Source: Bacillota bacterium
Lineage (GTDB): Bacteria > Bacillota > Bacilli > Paenibacillales > NBRC-103111
Assembly (NCBI GenBank): GCA_023393235.1
Contig: JAEWMH010000164.1
Span: 1 to 64,000, forward strand
Length of the DNA: 64,000 nucleotides
Reading direction: 5' to 3'
This document shows positions 25,900-35,877 of this stretch, piece after piece. The translations under genes were made by a program, and so were the position numbers. The first letter of the stretch is position 1, and each line of letters begins with the position of its first letter. The notes under the pieces were generated by a model, which did no database searches, was not told the DNA's origin, and was given only the letters and a program-made list of their open reading frames with translations.

Positions 25900-26123
25900 G
25901 TTGTTCAACACCCCGTCTTTTCATGGTCTGTATGCTTTTTGGGGAAGCCCGCCAAGCGGATCAGCTGTGAGCTTTCACCATCCCGGGCCTATCCCAATAC
26001 ACGGCAAGGCTTGTGACAAAAGGGGCCTTTTCGCGCTTTAAAGCAGGTATGCCTCTAATTGTCGCACAAGGCAGGCGTGAATGTAAATAGAAAATGTAAA
26101 GGATGGCCGTTGGGCCATAGAGG

Positions 26124-26315
26124 ATTCTAACGGAAGCCAGCGTCCTTATTTGTCCCTAAAACGGGCATGCGAAATTCTTACGGAAGCAGGAGACGTTATT
26201 GTGGCAAAATGGCGCATACGGCCCTGGGTTTGGCCCCAATAGCGGCTCTCACCGCCGTTAGAATTTTGCAAGGCCCCATTTCGGCGAAATAGCGGCCTCT
26301 GCCGCCGTTAGCAGT
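26124..26315. repeat. Four-unit palindromic intergenic element, family A, copy 2
   Basis: Direct units at 26124-26152 and 26174-26202 (ATTCTAACGGAAGCCAG, ATTCTTACGGAAGCAGG) and inverted units at 26237-26265 and 26287-26315 (AATAGCGG ... CCGTTAGAAT). The 50/63/50 spacing is the same as in copy 1 and the mirror centre is about 26219. It fills most of the gap between trpA and hisC. The remaining sequence (25912-26120) shows nothing recognisable. Confidence 0.85.
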
Positions 26316-26380
26316 GACGGCAGCCCCTCACCCTGGCATCCACCACTAACCGTGGACTTAACCGCCCTCCAGGCAAAAGC

Positions 26381-26412
26381 ACAACAAGCCCCGGCCTCAT
26401 CCCGGCCGGAGC
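26381..26412 (-). terminator. Possible weak terminator after trpA
   Basis: CTCCGGCCGGG and CCGGGGC-type arms (GCTCCGGCC / GGCCGGGGC) about 20 nt after the trpA stop, followed by TTGTTGTGCTTTT. GC-rich stem, imperfect U-run. Confidence 0.45.
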
Positions 26413-26431
26413 ATTTGTTAACCTTCACAAT

Positions 26432-27238
26432 TTAACCCTTCAGCTCCTGCACAAACTCCCGGATGCGCCCTAGCCCCTGCTCCCGTGTGCCTGCCTCAGC
26501 CAGCAGTGCCTCCGCTTCACCTACCGTCCTCACAATGGCGCTGCCGACCACCACACCGTCGCAAACCTTGCCGAAGCGCTCCACCTGCTCCCGGCTGGAA
26601 ATACCGAAGCCCACCGCCACCGGCAGATCCGTGGACCGCTTCACATCGGCGATAAAATCCTCTACCCCGCCGAAGAATTGGGTTCTGGTCCCGGTTACAC
26701 CCAAGGAGGAGACACAATAGATGAAGCCTTGGGCTGTTTCGGTAATCCGCTTGATCCGTTCCTTGGAGGTGGGTGCCACAAGAGGAATTAGGTGGACGCC
26801 GTGGGCCTCACAAAGCCCCCGTACCTCCTCGTTCTCCTCGTAGGGCAAATCAGGAATAATGGCGCCGTGAATGTCATTTTCCGCCAGCAGCTGGAAGAAC
26901 CGGTCGAAGCCCAGCTGCAGCACGGGATTGTAATACGTGAAAATGATAAAAGGCAGGCTGATCCCTTGTTTTCTGGCCCGTCCGGCCACCTGGATACAGT
27001 CAACAATGCTGACCTTGTGCCGGAGCGCCCGGGAGGAGGAGGCCTGAATAACCGGACCGTCCGCCAGCGGATCGGAATAGGGAACCCCCAGTTCCACAAT
27101 ATCCGCTCCTGCCCGCTCCAGCTCCCGGAGAATATCCACAGAGGTGTCCAGATCAGGGTCACCTACTGTAATAAACGGGATCAGCGTCAGCTTCCCTGCT
27201 GCCCGGTTTTGTTGAAACGCCGCATCAATCCCGTTCAT
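26432..27238 (-). CDS. trpA: Tryptophan synthase alpha chain
   Basis: Cleaves indole-glycerol phosphate to indole and glyceraldehyde 3-phosphate in complex with TrpB. 268 residues, TIM barrel. Catalytic Glu and Asp in [18 protein letters not shown], then [11 protein letters not shown] and [10 protein letters not shown] (phosphate site). Last gene of trpEDCFBA. The ATG overlaps the trpB stop by 4 nt. Confidence 0.97.
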   Translation of the reverse strand: MNGIDAAFQQNRAAGKLTLIPFITVGDPDLDTSVDILRELERAGADIVELGVPYSDPLADGPVIQASSSRALRHKVSIVDCIQVAGRARKQGISLPFIIFTYYNPVLQLGFDRFFQLLAENDIHGAIIPDLPYEENEEVRGLCEAHGVHLIPLVAPTSKERIKRITETAQGFIYCVSSLGVTGTRTQFFGGVEDFIADVKRSTDLPVAVGFGISSREQVERFGKVCDGVVVGSAIVRTVGEAEALLAEAGTREQGLGRIREFVQELKG

Positions 27239-28437
27239 TGCAAGCCGCCTCCCAGATACTTCATAATCGATTCCACGTCCTTATCGCCGCGGCCGGACAG
27301 ACTGACGACAATAATCTCATCCTTCTTCATCCCCGGCGCCACCTTCATGGTTTGGGCGATGGCATGGGCGCTCTCCAACGCAGGAATCACGCCCTCCAGC
27401 CGGCTCAGCAGCTGCAAGGCCTCCAGCGCCTCCGCATCGGTAATCGGCACATATTCGGCTCTTCCCGTATCCTTCAGGTACGAATGCTCCGGCCCTACAC
27501 CCGGGTAGTCCAAACCAGCGGAAATGGAGTGGGCCTCCACCACCTGTCCGAATTCATCCTGCAGCAGATAGCTTAAGGAGCCCTGGAATACCCCATGGCT
27601 GCCCTTGGACATGGTAGCGGCATGTTTGTCGGTATCCACGCCCTTCCCTGCGGCTTCAACACCCATCAGCCTCACGGATTCATCCTCCACGAAGGGATAG
27701 AATATCCCCATGGCGTTACTGCCGCCCCCTACGCACGCGATAACCAGATCGGGCAGACGTCCCTCCATCTCCTGAATCTGCGCTCTGGCTTCGTCGCCAA
27801 TTACACGCTGGAAGTCGCGCACCATCATGGGATACGGATGGGGTCCGACCACACTGCCCAATATGTAGAAGGTATCCTCCACATTGCTCACCCAATAGCG
27901 AAGTGCCTCATTCCCCGCGTCCTTCAGTGTCCGGGAGCCTGAGGTCACCGGTACTACCTCGGAGCCCAGCAGATTCATCCGGAAAACATTCAGCTGCTGG
28001 CGCTTGGTGTCCTCTTCTCCCATAAACACCTTACATTCCATCCCCAGCAAAGCAGCAATGGTAGCGGTAGCCACACCGTGCTGGCCTGCCCCGGTTTCGG
28101 CGATGACCTTCTTTTTGCCCATCCGTTTGGCCAGAAGTCCCTGTCCGATAGTGTTGTTAATCTTATGCGCGCCGGTATGGTTCAGATCCTCACGCTTCAG
28201 ATAAATCTTCGCGCCGCCCAGATGCTCCGTCAGCCGTTCCGCATAATACAAATTGGTAGGACGTCCGGAATAATGCTTCAACAGCCCGTTCAGCTCAGCA
28301 ATAAACTCCGGGTCCTTGGAATATTTCTTGTAAGCCTCCTCCAGCTCAAGGAGGGCGTTCATTAAGGTTTCGGGGACATACCGTCCTCCGAATTTACCGA
28401 ATCGGCCATATTGGTCAGGCACTTGTCCGATACTCAT
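27235..28437 (-). CDS. trpB: Tryptophan synthase beta chain
   Basis: PLP enzyme condensing indole with serine. 400 residues. Schiff-base Lys in [25 protein letters not shown], and the phosphate-cradling VGGGSNAMG. The start region [16 protein letters not shown] is typical of TrpB1. It overlaps trpF and trpA by 4 nt on each side, which suggests tight translational coupling. Confidence 0.98.
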   Translation of the reverse strand: MSIGQVPDQYGRFGKFGGRYVPETLMNALLELEEAYKKYSKDPEFIAELNGLLKHYSGRPTNLYYAERLTEHLGGAKIYLKREDLNHTGAHKINNTIGQGLLAKRMGKKKVIAETGAGQHGVATATIAALLGMECKVFMGEEDTKRQQLNVFRMNLLGSEVVPVTSGSRTLKDAGNEALRYWVSNVEDTFYILGSVVGPHPYPMMVRDFQRVIGDEARAQIQEMEGRLPDLVIACVGGGSNAMGIFYPFVEDESVRLMGVEAAGKGVDTDKHAATMSKGSHGVFQGSLSYLLQDEFGQVVEAHSISAGLDYPGVGPEHSYLKDTGRAEYVPITDAEALEALQLLSRLEGVIPALESAHAIAQTMKVAPGMKKDEIIVVSLSGRGDKDVESIMKYLGGGLQ

Positions 28438-29135
28438 AATCGTTTCACCCTTTCCACGAAAATCCGGATCTTATCCGGGTCCTTCACACCTTCCGTCTCC
28501 ACACCGCTGGACACATCCACGCCGTCGGGACCATAATCCGCCAACAGCTGTTTCACATTATCTCCATGAAGCCCTCCGGCAATGATCAGCCTGCGCCCCG
28601 CCTTGCGGGCCCAATCACGGACAGGGGGAATCGCCTGCCACGGAAACGTCCTGCCGCTGCCTCCACCTATGACGGGATCGAAGGTATCCAGCATAAACGC
28701 ATCTGTATAAGGCACATAGGGCTCCAGTGTCTCCGTCAATCGGCCGGCCATAACCTCGGGCAGATCGCCCATTCCGCCTTCCCCTGACTCCGGTAAACTG
28801 GCTGCCTTAAAGATTCCTACACCGAAGCGTTCCTTCACCTCTTGGCAAAATAAAGGCGTTTCCTGTCCATGCAATTGTACAATGTCCAGAGGCGCCTCCG
28901 CCAACACAGCCTCCAATTCCTCCAGGGTGGGATTCACGAACACTCCCGCCGACAGGAACCCCCCCTGCTCCTGGAAGCCTTCCTCCCGGAGCAGCCGGAT
29001 CAGACGGCCCGCTTCCTCCGGGCTGACCTGCCTTTTGCTTTTGGCGAAAACAAAGCCGATATGATCCACCGGCAGCCCCTTCATAGCCAGAAGGGTTTCC
29101 GGCGTACGGATCCCGCATATTTTGACCGTTGGCAT
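28434..29135 (-). CDS. trpF: Phosphoribosylanthranilate isomerase
   Basis: Amadori rearrangement of phosphoribosylanthranilate to CdRP. 233 residues, TIM barrel. Catalytic Cys in [10 protein letters not shown] (Cys7), [18 protein letters not shown], the catalytic Asp in [17 protein letters not shown] and [11 protein letters not shown]. The last residues VDVSSGVE are the family signature. Slightly longer than usual through insertions in the middle. Confidence 0.96.
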   Translation of the reverse strand: MPTVKICGIRTPETLLAMKGLPVDHIGFVFAKSKRQVSPEEAGRLIRLLREEGFQEQGGFLSAGVFVNPTLEELEAVLAEAPLDIVQLHGQETPLFCQEVKERFGVGIFKAASLPESGEGGMGDLPEVMAGRLTETLEPYVPYTDAFMLDTFDPVIGGGSGRTFPWQAIPPVRDWARKAGRRLIIAGGLHGDNVKQLLADYGPDGVDVSSGVETEGVKDPDKIRIFVERVKRL

Positions 29136-29144
29136 AAGCTTACT

Positions 29145-29945
29145 TCACCTCTTATCTTCCGCGACAGGACCTAAGAGATCGATAACAGCCTGCCCTACAT
29201 CAGCCTGCCGCATGAAGTGCTCACCGATGAGCACAGCCTTGGCACCCACACGCTGCAAGTAGCTGATTTCCTCAGGCCGTCCAATGCCGCTTTCGCTGAC
29301 GACAGGAACTTCCTTGGGAACATACCGGATCAGCTCCTCTGTGGTGCGGATATCTGTCACGAAGGTATGCAGATTCCGGTTATTGATGCCGATAAGCGGA
29401 ACACCCAGCTCTAGTGAACGCTCCAATTCAGGCCGGTCATGCACCTCGACCAATGCGTCCAGGCCAATGTCCTGGGCGATGGTAAGCAGCTCCTTCATCT
29501 CTTGGGGCTTCAGGATGGCGGCAATCAGGAGCACCGCATCCGCTCCCAGCAGCCGGGCTTCATAGACCTGGCGGTAATCGATGGTAAAATCCTTGCGCAG
29601 CAGCGGCAGCGCTACTGCTTCGCGGACGGCGCGCAGATAATCGTTACTTCCCTGGAAATAATCCTTGTCTGTCAACACGGAGATGCAATCGGCTCCGGCA
29701 TCACGATAGGCCTCTGCCAGGCGCACAGGGTGAAAGTCCTCCCGGATGAGACCCTTGGAGGGGGATGCCTTCTTCACTTCAGCGATCAGCCCCATCGGCC
29801 TATTGCTGTTCCTGCCCGCTTTATCCGCAAACCCGAGGCAAGGAGCCATTCCGGCGATCTGTGCCTCCGCCTTGGACAAGGAAAAGACCGACTTCAACTG
29901 CTCTACTTCCTGCTTTTTGGTGGAGACAATCCGATCAAGAAACAT
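29145..29945 (-). CDS. trpC: Indole-3-glycerol phosphate synthase
   Basis: Decarboxylative ring closure of CdRP. 266 residues. LIAEVKKASPSKGLI carries the catalytic Lys, LLRKDFTIDYRQVYEARLLG the second Lys and Asp, LVEVHDRPELERSLELG and IGINNRNL the substrate-binding strands, then VSESGI and VLIGEHFM. Its start overlaps the trpD end by 11 nt. Confidence 0.97.
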   Translation of the reverse strand: MFLDRIVSTKKQEVEQLKSVFSLSKAEAQIAGMAPCLGFADKAGRNSNRPMGLIAEVKKASPSKGLIREDFHPVRLAEAYRDAGADCISVLTDKDYFQGSNDYLRAVREAVALPLLRKDFTIDYRQVYEARLLGADAVLLIAAILKPQEMKELLTIAQDIGLDALVEVHDRPELERSLELGVPLIGINNRNLHTFVTDIRTTEELIRYVPKEVPVVSESGIGRPEEISYLQRVGAKAVLIGEHFMRQADVGQAVIDLLGPVAEDKR

Positions 29946-30972
29946 GGCTCAGCTCCCCGGTATATTGTATAAGCTCTTGCAGCTTCTGGTAAGCACGTCC
30001 CGAATCAATGGCAGCGGCGGAGAGCTTGACTCCCTCCTGGAGGGTGGTGCAGCGTTCGGACACATAGAAGCAGGCGCCTGCATTGGCCAGCACCACATCC
30101 CGGTACGCCCCCCGTTCGCCGCGGAGCACGGACAGAATGATATCCGCATTGGTGGCGGCGTCCCCGCCGGCAATGGCTTCGATGCCCGACGCCCGCAGGC
30201 CCAGGTCATCCGGCGTCAGCTCGAAGGTGGATACCTCCCCGTTTTTCAGCTCGGTGATCCGTGTCGGTGCAGAAATGCTGATTTCGTCCAGCCCGTCGCG
30301 GCTGGCCACCACCATTCCCCGCTTCAGCCCCAGCTCCTTCAGCACATTGGCCATCAGCTCGGTTTTTTCCAGATCGAATACGCCCAGCAGCTGGCGGTCC
30401 GCCGAAGCCGGATTGGTCAAGGGTCCCAGCAGATTGAACACGGTACGGATGCCAATCTCCTTGCGCGGTACGGCGGCGTGTTTCATGGACTGATGGAATA
30501 CCTGGGCGAACATGAAGCAGATGCCCAGCTTATCCAGACAGCGGGCCGCTCCCGCGTCATCCAATGCGATATTCACGCCCAGCGCTTCCAGCACATCCGC
30601 ACTGCCGCTTTTGCTGGATGCCGCCCGGTTCCCGTGCTTCGCTACGCGGATGCCTCCCGCTGCCGCCACCAGCGCCGATGCGGTGGAGATATTGAAGGTA
30701 TGTGCGCCGTCCCCGCCGGTCCCGCAGGTATCCAGCAGATTGGCGCTGTCCGTGGCCACTTTCCGGGCATACCGCCGCATGGACTGGGCAAAACCGGTGA
30801 CCTCCTCGATGGTTTCGCCTTTGATCCGCAAGGCCGTCACCAAACTGCCGAATTGTGCCTGGCTGACCTGCCCTTCCATAATCTGTGCCATCACGGAGGC
30901 CGCCTGCTCGCGGTCCAGATGCCGGCCCTCCACCAGTTGGGCGATGCCCTGCTGAATAGTAAACGTCTCCAC
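29935..30972 (-). CDS. trpD: Anthranilate phosphoribosyltransferase
   Basis: Transfers phosphoribose from PRPP to anthranilate. About 345 residues. PRPP site DTCGTGGDGAHTFNIST, KHGNRAASSKSGSADVLEALG, and NLLGPLTNPA. The GTG at 30972 has AGGGGGA eight nt upstream. An upstream in-frame GTG at 30990 has none. No trpG-type amidotransferase gene lies in the operon, as in B. subtilis, where pabA/trpG is in the folate operon. Confidence 0.95.
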   Translation of the reverse strand: METFTIQQGIAQLVEGRHLDREQAASVMAQIMEGQVSQAQFGSLVTALRIKGETIEEVTGFAQSMRRYARKVATDSANLLDTCGTGGDGAHTFNISTASALVAAAGGIRVAKHGNRAASSKSGSADVLEALGVNIALDDAGAARCLDKLGICFMFAQVFHQSMKHAAVPRKEIGIRTVFNLLGPLTNPASADRQLLGVFDLEKTELMANVLKELGLKRGMVVASRDGLDEISISAPTRITELKNGEVSTFELTPDDLGLRASGIEAIAGGDAATNADIILSVLRGERGAYRDVVLANAGACFYVSERCTTLQEGVKLSAAAIDSGRAYQKLQELIQYTGELSHVS

Positions 30973-31038
30973 GTTCAATCCCCCTGTCACGAAATAACCT
31001 GGCCTTTAGACTCTGGCCGGATGTAACCCTCTATGCTT

Positions 31039-32583
31039 TTAGCCTCCGATAAAATAATCCCCGTTCACCGTAACCGCCGGCTCTGCTCCGAACACCGCCT
31101 CCGCTGTGCGGATGGCCTTCAACAGCGCCTTGGCCTTGTTTACCGTCTCCTCGTATTCCTTCTCGGGGACGGAATCCCAGACAATACCGGCGCCTGCTTG
31201 GACGTAGGCTTTGCCGTTTTTGAACACGACGGTGCGGATGGTGATGCAGGTGTCCAGATTACCGGAGAAGCCCAGATAGCCGATGGCTCCGGCGTAGCAG
31301 CCTCTCGCTTCATTTTCCAGCTCGGCGATAATCTCCATGGCCCTCAGCTTAGGCGCACCGGAGACGGTACCTGCCGGCATACAGGACAGAAAGGCGTCAA
31401 AGAAATCCTTATCCCGACGGATTCGTCCGGTCACGTTGGAGACGATGTGCATCACATGGGAATAACGCTCAATTTCCATGAAGGTGTTGCATTTGACGGT
31501 GCCGAATTCGGAGACCCGGCCCAGGTCGTTTCGGCCCAGATCCACCAGCATCAGATGCTCAGCCCGTTCCTTTTCGTCCGCGAGGAGGTCCCGTTCCAGC
31601 TCTTCGTCCTCCTCGGGAGTTGCTCCTCTTGGCCGGGTGCCGGCAATAGGCCGGGTTTCCACCTGCTCATCCTCCACCCGCACCAGCAGCTCGGGGGAAG
31701 TGCCGACGATCACCTCGTCATCCAGCTTCAGCACGTACATATATGGCGAAGGATTCATCGTCCGCAAAATCCGGTAAACCTGAAGAGGTTCCACGGCCGT
31801 TTCGATTTCGAAGCGCTGGGACAGCACCACCTGAAAAATATCCCCGGCCCGGATATAATCCTTGGCCGCCTCCACATTGGCGATGAATTTATCCTTGGTC
31901 ACATTGGAGCGGATATCGCCCAGCTCCACATTGTCGGGTATGGGGCGGTGAATCATCCGGTTGGCCGGGACAGGCCGGGTCAGCTTGGTGATCAGCGCGT
32001 CAATTTTGGCACATGTTTCGTCGTAGGCCCGGATAATCTGGGCATCTGTCGCCCCCTCCGGGATATGAACATTGGAGATCACCTTCAGCTGCTGTTTAAA
32101 ATGGTCAAAGGCGATGACTTGGTCACAGAACATGAAGTGGATATCGTCCATCTCCAGATCATCCAGCTTGTGCTTGGGCAGCCGTTCATAATATTGCAGG
32201 AGATCATAGCCGAAAAATCCGACGGCGCCTCCGGTGAACCGGGGCAGATCCGGTATGGATGGACTTCTATACGACCGGAGAAGGGATTTCAGCACCTCCA
32301 CCGGTTTTTGCTCCTCGTAGCGGGTTGATTCCTTGCCGTTCTGAATTTCGGTAATCCCGTTTTTCGCTTTTACCAACAGGAACGGATCGGTTCCAATAAA
32401 GGAGTAGCGGGCCCACTTGACTCCACCTTCCACACTTTCCAACAGGAACGCACGCTTTTCGTTATAAAATTGCTGAAACACCCGGATCGGCGTTTCCGTA
32501 TCGGCCAGTAAATGGCGGACAACGGGAATCAGATTATATTCCCGCGCCAGGCGGATCACCTCTCCGACGTTAGGTGAGTACAT
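31039..32583 (-). CDS. trpE: Anthranilate synthase component I
   Basis: Chorismate to anthranilate, using ammonia from a TrpG/PabA subunit encoded elsewhere. 514 residues from the ATG at 32583 (GGAGAAGG five nt upstream). Upstream in-frame codons belong to the leader. Seen: chorismate-binding core VLSQRFEIET, PSPYMYVLKL, GTSPELLVRV, PIAGTRPRGATPEED, DLGRNDLGRV and GCYAGAIGYLG, and an N-terminal feedback region around YSFIGTDPF. First gene under the TRAP-type leader. Confidence 0.97.
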   Translation of the reverse strand: MYSPNVGEVIRLAREYNLIPVVRHLLADTETPIRVFQQFYNEKRAFLLESVEGGVKWARYSFIGTDPFLLVKAKNGITEIQNGKESTRYEEQKPVEVLKSLLRSYRSPSIPDLPRFTGGAVGFFGYDLLQYYERLPKHKLDDLEMDDIHFMFCDQVIAFDHFKQQLKVISNVHIPEGATDAQIIRAYDETCAKIDALITKLTRPVPANRMIHRPIPDNVELGDIRSNVTKDKFIANVEAAKDYIRAGDIFQVVLSQRFEIETAVEPLQVYRILRTMNPSPYMYVLKLDDEVIVGTSPELLVRVEDEQVETRPIAGTRPRGATPEEDEELERDLLADEKERAEHLMLVDLGRNDLGRVSEFGTVKCNTFMEIERYSHVMHIVSNVTGRIRRDKDFFDAFLSCMPAGTVSGAPKLRAMEIIAELENEARGCYAGAIGYLGFSGNLDTCITIRTVVFKNGKAYVQAGAGIVWDSVPEKEYEETVNKAKALLKAIRTAEAVFGAEPAVTVNGDYFIGG

Positions 32584-32609
32584 GGGCACCTTCTCCTTTC
32601 CTTTTTTGT

Positions 32610-32660
32610 CCCCCAAAAGTGAAGTTCAGCTCTGCAGCCTATTCCGATTACTTTTGGGGG
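32610..32660 (-). promoter_or_regulatory. Hairpin between the trp attenuator and the trpE ribosome binding site
   Basis: CCCCCAAAAGT pairs with ACTTTTGGGGG (11 bp, 29-nt loop). The 5' arm overlaps a second possible stem, GGGGGCTCCCCC at 32656-32668, so two alternative folds compete. It ends about 18 nt before GGAG of trpE. In B. subtilis TRAP also controls trpE translation through a leader hairpin. A similar role here is an inference. Confidence 0.5.
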
Positions 32661-32679
32661 AGCCCCCGAAAAAATATGC

Positions 32680-32708
32680 AAAAAAGCCCCTACTTTGGAA
32701 GTAGAGGC
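32680..32708 (-). terminator. trp leader attenuator (intrinsic terminator)
   Basis: GCCTCTACTT, 3-nt loop, AAGTAGGGGC, then six T, about 210 nt after the trp promoter and 100 nt before trpE. The 5' arm is complementary to a segment inside the triplet tract at 32877-32888. Confidence 0.85.
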
Positions 32709-32822
32709 TGCCGAGTCGTTATGGAAGAAATGAGTCCAATAGGGAATAAGCACCCTGGTTGCGGCTAATGCGGCAAACAAGGAATGCGGCAAGAGACACC
32801 GGTACGCTTCCTGCGCCCCCGG

Positions 32823-32902
32823 CCTTCTCGGCTCTGCTTCACTCGGCTCAACTCTTCCAACTTGCTCTCTGGCTTGGCATCTACTGCCCTCAACTGACTC
32901 TC
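32823..32902 (-). promoter_or_regulatory. TRAP-binding triplet tract with antiterminator arm
   Basis: The early leader RNA is dense in NAG triplets. From 32854 down to 32827 the series GAG, GAG, GAG, AAG, GAG, GAG has exactly two nt between triplets. Further GAG, UAG and AAG triplets lie upstream to 32902. TRAP binds up to eleven (G/U)AG triplets spaced by 2-3 nt. The segment GGCAGTAGATGC at 32877-32888 can form 10 of 12 pairs with the terminator 5' arm and loop (GCCTCTACTTCC), so it is the likely antiterminator arm, and bound TRAP would mask it. mtrB itself is at 44942. Confidence 0.75.
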
Positions 32903-32916
32903 ATTGCTTGTTATCC

Positions 32917-32945
32917 ACTATACCCCATGCTCCCGTTCCCGTCAA
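32917..32945 (-). promoter_or_regulatory. Sigma-A promoter of the trp operon
   Basis: TTGACG, 17 nt, TATAGT, 15-20 nt before the first NAG triplets. It lies about 70 bp after the aroH stop codon, so the trp genes can be transcribed from here or by read-through from aroC-aroB-aroH. Confidence 0.75.
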
Positions 32946-33015
32946 TAGACAATGGATAGCCGCAAATTTATGGACAGACCCGTTGCCCGTAGGCATAACT
33001 CACTTCCACTTTACC

Positions 33016-33381
33016 CTATCCGGCTATATCCGGCCGCAATACCCTGGCTTCATTCAGGTAGACATGACGGATTTCCTTCTGGGCTTTGTCCGTATTCACA
33101 TGCACCATCAGCCGGATGCACTTGGGCAGGCTGGGTTTAACGGGTATTTCCAGAGAACACATCAGAGGCACCAGCTCCCATCCTTCCATTTGGCGGATAG
33201 CCTTGGCGGGAAAAGCAGCGGTCAGATCCTCCGTTGTAGTGACAAACACACTGCAGATATCCTCCGGGTCCACGTGGTTATCCTCCACGATCCGAAGCAG
33301 CAGGTCCGAGGTGGCCTGCAGGATTTCCGGCTCATTATCAAAAGCGACTGTAGTTGCGCCGCGTATGCCGCGTACTGTCAT
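33016..33381 (-). CDS. aroH: Chorismate mutase, AroH type
   Basis: Monofunctional chorismate mutase of the B. subtilis trimeric alpha/beta fold. 121 residues. Conserved VRGIRGATTVAFDN (Arg7), the FVTTTEDLTAAFPA segment with the active-site Glu and Arg partners, and LMCSLEIPV. It starts 4 bp after the aroB stop and makes prephenate for tyrA. Confidence 0.96.
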   Translation of the reverse strand: MTVRGIRGATTVAFDNEPEILQATSDLLLRIVEDNHVDPEDICSVFVTTTEDLTAAFPAKAIRQMEGWELVPLMCSLEIPVKPSLPKCIRLMVHVNTDKAQKEIRHVYLNEARVLRPDIAG

Positions 33382-33384
33382 GGA

Positions 33385-34485
33385 TTATTCTCCTCCTTTA
33401 AGCTCATCCACTACGGCACGCACCATATCCGCCGAAACCGAGCTGTCAATCTTGACCTTGCCGATGGCTGTTGGCACGATGTAGACCATTTTGCCGTCAC
33501 GGAATTTCTTGTCGTGCTGCATCGCGGACATAATGTCATCCGTGCTGAAAGCCGCGTCGATCACCACAGGTAATTGGAACTTCTTCATAAGCGCCTTGGT
33601 GACGGTATGAATGTCCCCGGGGTACCCCATCTTACCCGCAAGACGGGCCGCCCCCACCATTCCAATGGAGATTGCCTCCCCATGGGTCAGCTCGCCATAA
33701 CCGGCTACTGCCTCCAATGCATGACCCAGCGTGTGGCCCAGATTCAGGATCGCCCGCAGCCCGTTCTCCTTCTCGTCCTCGGATACTACCTGCGCCTTTA
33801 CCTTGCAGCCGAAGTACAGCGCCTCACCCAACGCTTCCAAATCCAGACTCAGCAGCCTGCCGGCATTTTCATTGCACCAGGAGGTAAAGTCCTCATCCCA
33901 AATCAGGCCATGCTTGACTACCTCCGCCAGACCGGAGCGGACATCCCGCGGGGGCAGGGTCAACAGCAGCTTGGTGTCATAAATGACAATCTCCGGCTGA
34001 TAAAAAGCCCCGATAACATTCTTGGCCTTGGGATGATTAACGGCAACCTTCCCGCCAACACTACTGTCATGGGCCAAAATGGTGGTAGGCACCTGCACGA
34101 AACGGACTCCGCGCATGTAACTGGCCGCTGCAAACCCGCACAAATCCCCGATAACTCCTCCGCCCAAAGCGATAAACACCGAATTCCGGTCCAGCCCTGT
34201 GTCCAATGCGGTGCCGATAATGTCCTGAAGTACAGCCAGCGACTTGGTGGCTTCACCCGCCTCCGCGATGTATGTGCCGACCTTGTAGCCGGATTGGCCC
34301 AACAGTCCAACAATCCGGTCCAGGTGCAGCGCCGCTACATTCCGGTCGGTCACAATCAAGAGAGAGGTACCCGGTTTGATCCCCCTGTCCGCCAAGAGGC
34401 TTCCGATGGAAGACGTCACATCCTCGCCGATATGGATGGAATAGCTGCGCTCTCCAAGGTCCACGTTCAGAATTTTGGTCTCCAT
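33385..34485 (-). CDS. aroB: 3-dehydroquinate synthase
   Basis: Second shikimate-pathway step (DAHP to 3-dehydroquinate), NAD- and metal-dependent. 366 residues. GGGVIGDLCGFAAASYMRG, TTILAHDSSVGGKVAVNH, the metal-binding LAEVVKHGLI, LNLGHTLGHALE and HGEAISIGM. ATG at 34485, 3 bp after aroC. Confidence 0.97.
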   Translation of the reverse strand: METKILNVDLGERSYSIHIGEDVTSSIGSLLADRGIKPGTSLLIVTDRNVAALHLDRIVGLLGQSGYKVGTYIAEAGEATKSLAVLQDIIGTALDTGLDRNSVFIALGGGVIGDLCGFAAASYMRGVRFVQVPTTILAHDSSVGGKVAVNHPKAKNVIGAFYQPEIVIYDTKLLLTLPPRDVRSGLAEVVKHGLIWDEDFTSWCNENAGRLLSLDLEALGEALYFGCKVKAQVVSEDEKENGLRAILNLGHTLGHALEAVAGYGELTHGEAISIGMVGAARLAGKMGYPGDIHTVTKALMKKFQLPVVIDAAFSTDDIMSAMQHDKKFRDGKMVYIVPTAIGKVKIDSSVSADMVRAVVDELKGGE

Positions 34486-34488
34486 GAC

Positions 34489-35652
34489 TCAGTACTCCTT
34501 CACCTGTTCCAGGTAGCTTGTATAATTGCGGCGAATTTCCTCAATGGAATCCCCGCCGAATTTCTCCATAAACGCCTGGGCCACCACCCATGCCACCACG
34601 TTCTCCATAATAACGCCTGCAGCAGGCACGGCGCAGGTATCGGAGCGTTCAATCTGGGCGGTAAAGACTTCCTTGGTGTCGATGTCTACACTAGGCAGCG
34701 CTTTGTAGAGTGTTGCGATGGGCTTCATAACTCCACGCACCACAATGGGTTCACCTGTGGTCATCCCGCCCTCCAGGCCTCCCGCCCGATTGGTTCTGCG
34801 GTTAAAGCCTTCTTCCTCCGAATACAGAATCTCGTCATGGAGCTTGGAGCCTTTGGTGGACGCGGCTTCGAACCCGATGCCAAACTCCACACCCTTGAAG
34901 GCCTGGATGGATACAACCGCCTGGGCAATACGGCCATCCAGCTTCCGGTCCCATTGCACATGGCTGCCGAGGCCTACGGGCACACCCTCCACAATAACCT
35001 CCACAATTCCACCCAGGGTATCCCCCTCGGACTTGGCTTGGTCGATGGCGGCCATCATTCTGGCTTCCGCCCCTTTATCCGTCACGCGGACCGGGGATTC
35101 CTCTGTCAGCTGGATCAGTTCATCCAGCGGCAGATCCTGGCGCACCGCCTCCACCTCGCCGATACGGATCACCTGGCCGGCCACCTTGATGCCGAATTCC
35201 GCAAGGAAGGCCCGGGCAATCGCACCCACCGCAACCCTCACGGTTGTTTCGCGAGCACTGGAGCGTTCGAGAATATTGCGCAGGTCCCGCTGATTATATT
35301 TCAAACCGCCGTTCAGATCCGCATGTCCGGGACGCGGACGGTTCACCCGCCGTTTGCCTTCGTTCTCTTCCTCCACCGGCTCCACACTCATCACCTTGGT
35401 CCAGTGGGCCCAGTCCTTGTTTTCCACCACAAGGGCAACCGGAGCTCCGGTGGTTTTGCCATGGCGGACACCGCCGACAATGTTCACCGTGTCCTTTTCA
35501 ATCTGCATCCGCAAGCCCCGGCCGTATCCTTTTTGCCTGCGGGCCAGCTGGTTATTAATCTCCTCCGCCAATACGTTCAGATTGCTGGGGAGGCCTTCGA
35601 TAATCGCCGTCAACTGCGGTCCGTGGGTTTCGCCTGCCGTCAAATATCTCAT
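34489..35652 (-). CDS. aroC: Chorismate synthase
   Basis: Final common aromatic step (EPSP to chorismate), FMN-dependent. 387 residues from the ATG at 35652 (GAGGAG eight nt upstream). A TTG two codons earlier is too close to it. Seen: [40 protein letters not shown] segment ([15 protein letters not shown]), [15 protein letters not shown] and MKPIATL. First gene of the aroC-aroB-aroH-trp supraoperon. Called aroF in B. subtilis. Confidence 0.97.
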   Translation of the reverse strand: MRYLTAGETHGPQLTAIIEGLPSNLNVLAEEINNQLARRQKGYGRGLRMQIEKDTVNIVGGVRHGKTTGAPVALVVENKDWAHWTKVMSVEPVEEENEGKRRVNRPRPGHADLNGGLKYNQRDLRNILERSSARETTVRVAVGAIARAFLAEFGIKVAGQVIRIGEVEAVRQDLPLDELIQLTEESPVRVTDKGAEARMMAAIDQAKSEGDTLGGIVEVIVEGVPVGLGSHVQWDRKLDGRIAQAVVSIQAFKGVEFGIGFEAASTKGSKLHDEILYSEEEGFNRRTNRAGGLEGGMTTGEPIVVRGVMKPIATLYKALPSVDIDTKEVFTAQIERSDTCAVPAAGVIMENVVAWVVAQAFMEKFGGDSIEEIRRNYTSYLEQVKEY

Positions 35653-35743
35653 GAGCAATTCTCCTCTATTTTCTGTATCGCTTTAAAGCGTGTTATCAAA
35701 TCCGCGTTTTACTTTAGCGCTTTTATGCACTAACTTATGGGTT

Positions 35744-35772
35744 ATTATAGTACAGATCCGGCGGTTTGACAA
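35744..35772 (-). promoter_or_regulatory. Sigma-A promoter of aroC
   Basis: TTGTCA, 17 nt, TATAAT, about 90 nt before the aroC start. Good match. Confidence 0.75.
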
Positions 35773-35877
35773 TCCCTTGCTCCACTTCATATTTGCTGGG
35801 AGGAGCTTTGGAGGTTATCTAGGCATTGGAGGTATAAACCTCCGGAGGTGGCGGATACCCTCGTACACAGGTGGACC

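Noticed and set aside
32848..32880. Leader peptide of ten codons with one Trp codon in the trp leader
   Set aside because: It has a single Trp codon, no ribosome binding site and lies inside the triplet tract. Ribosome-stalling control would need tandem Trp codons.
32709..32916. T-box riboswitch controlling trp
   Set aside because: AGAGAGC looks like a T-box stem I element, but the invariant AGGGTGGNACC box is absent and the triplet spacing plus an mtrB gene in the window fit TRAP better.
33574..35733. A 719-codon open frame on the plus strand across aroB and aroC
   Set aside because: It is antisense to two clear, full-length enzymes and has no family signature or ribosome binding site. Long antisense frames are expected from the GC-biased third codon positions. 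Similar frames at 29746-31026, 31033-32328, 51098-52396, 55448-56686 and 59372-60916 were dropped for the same reason.
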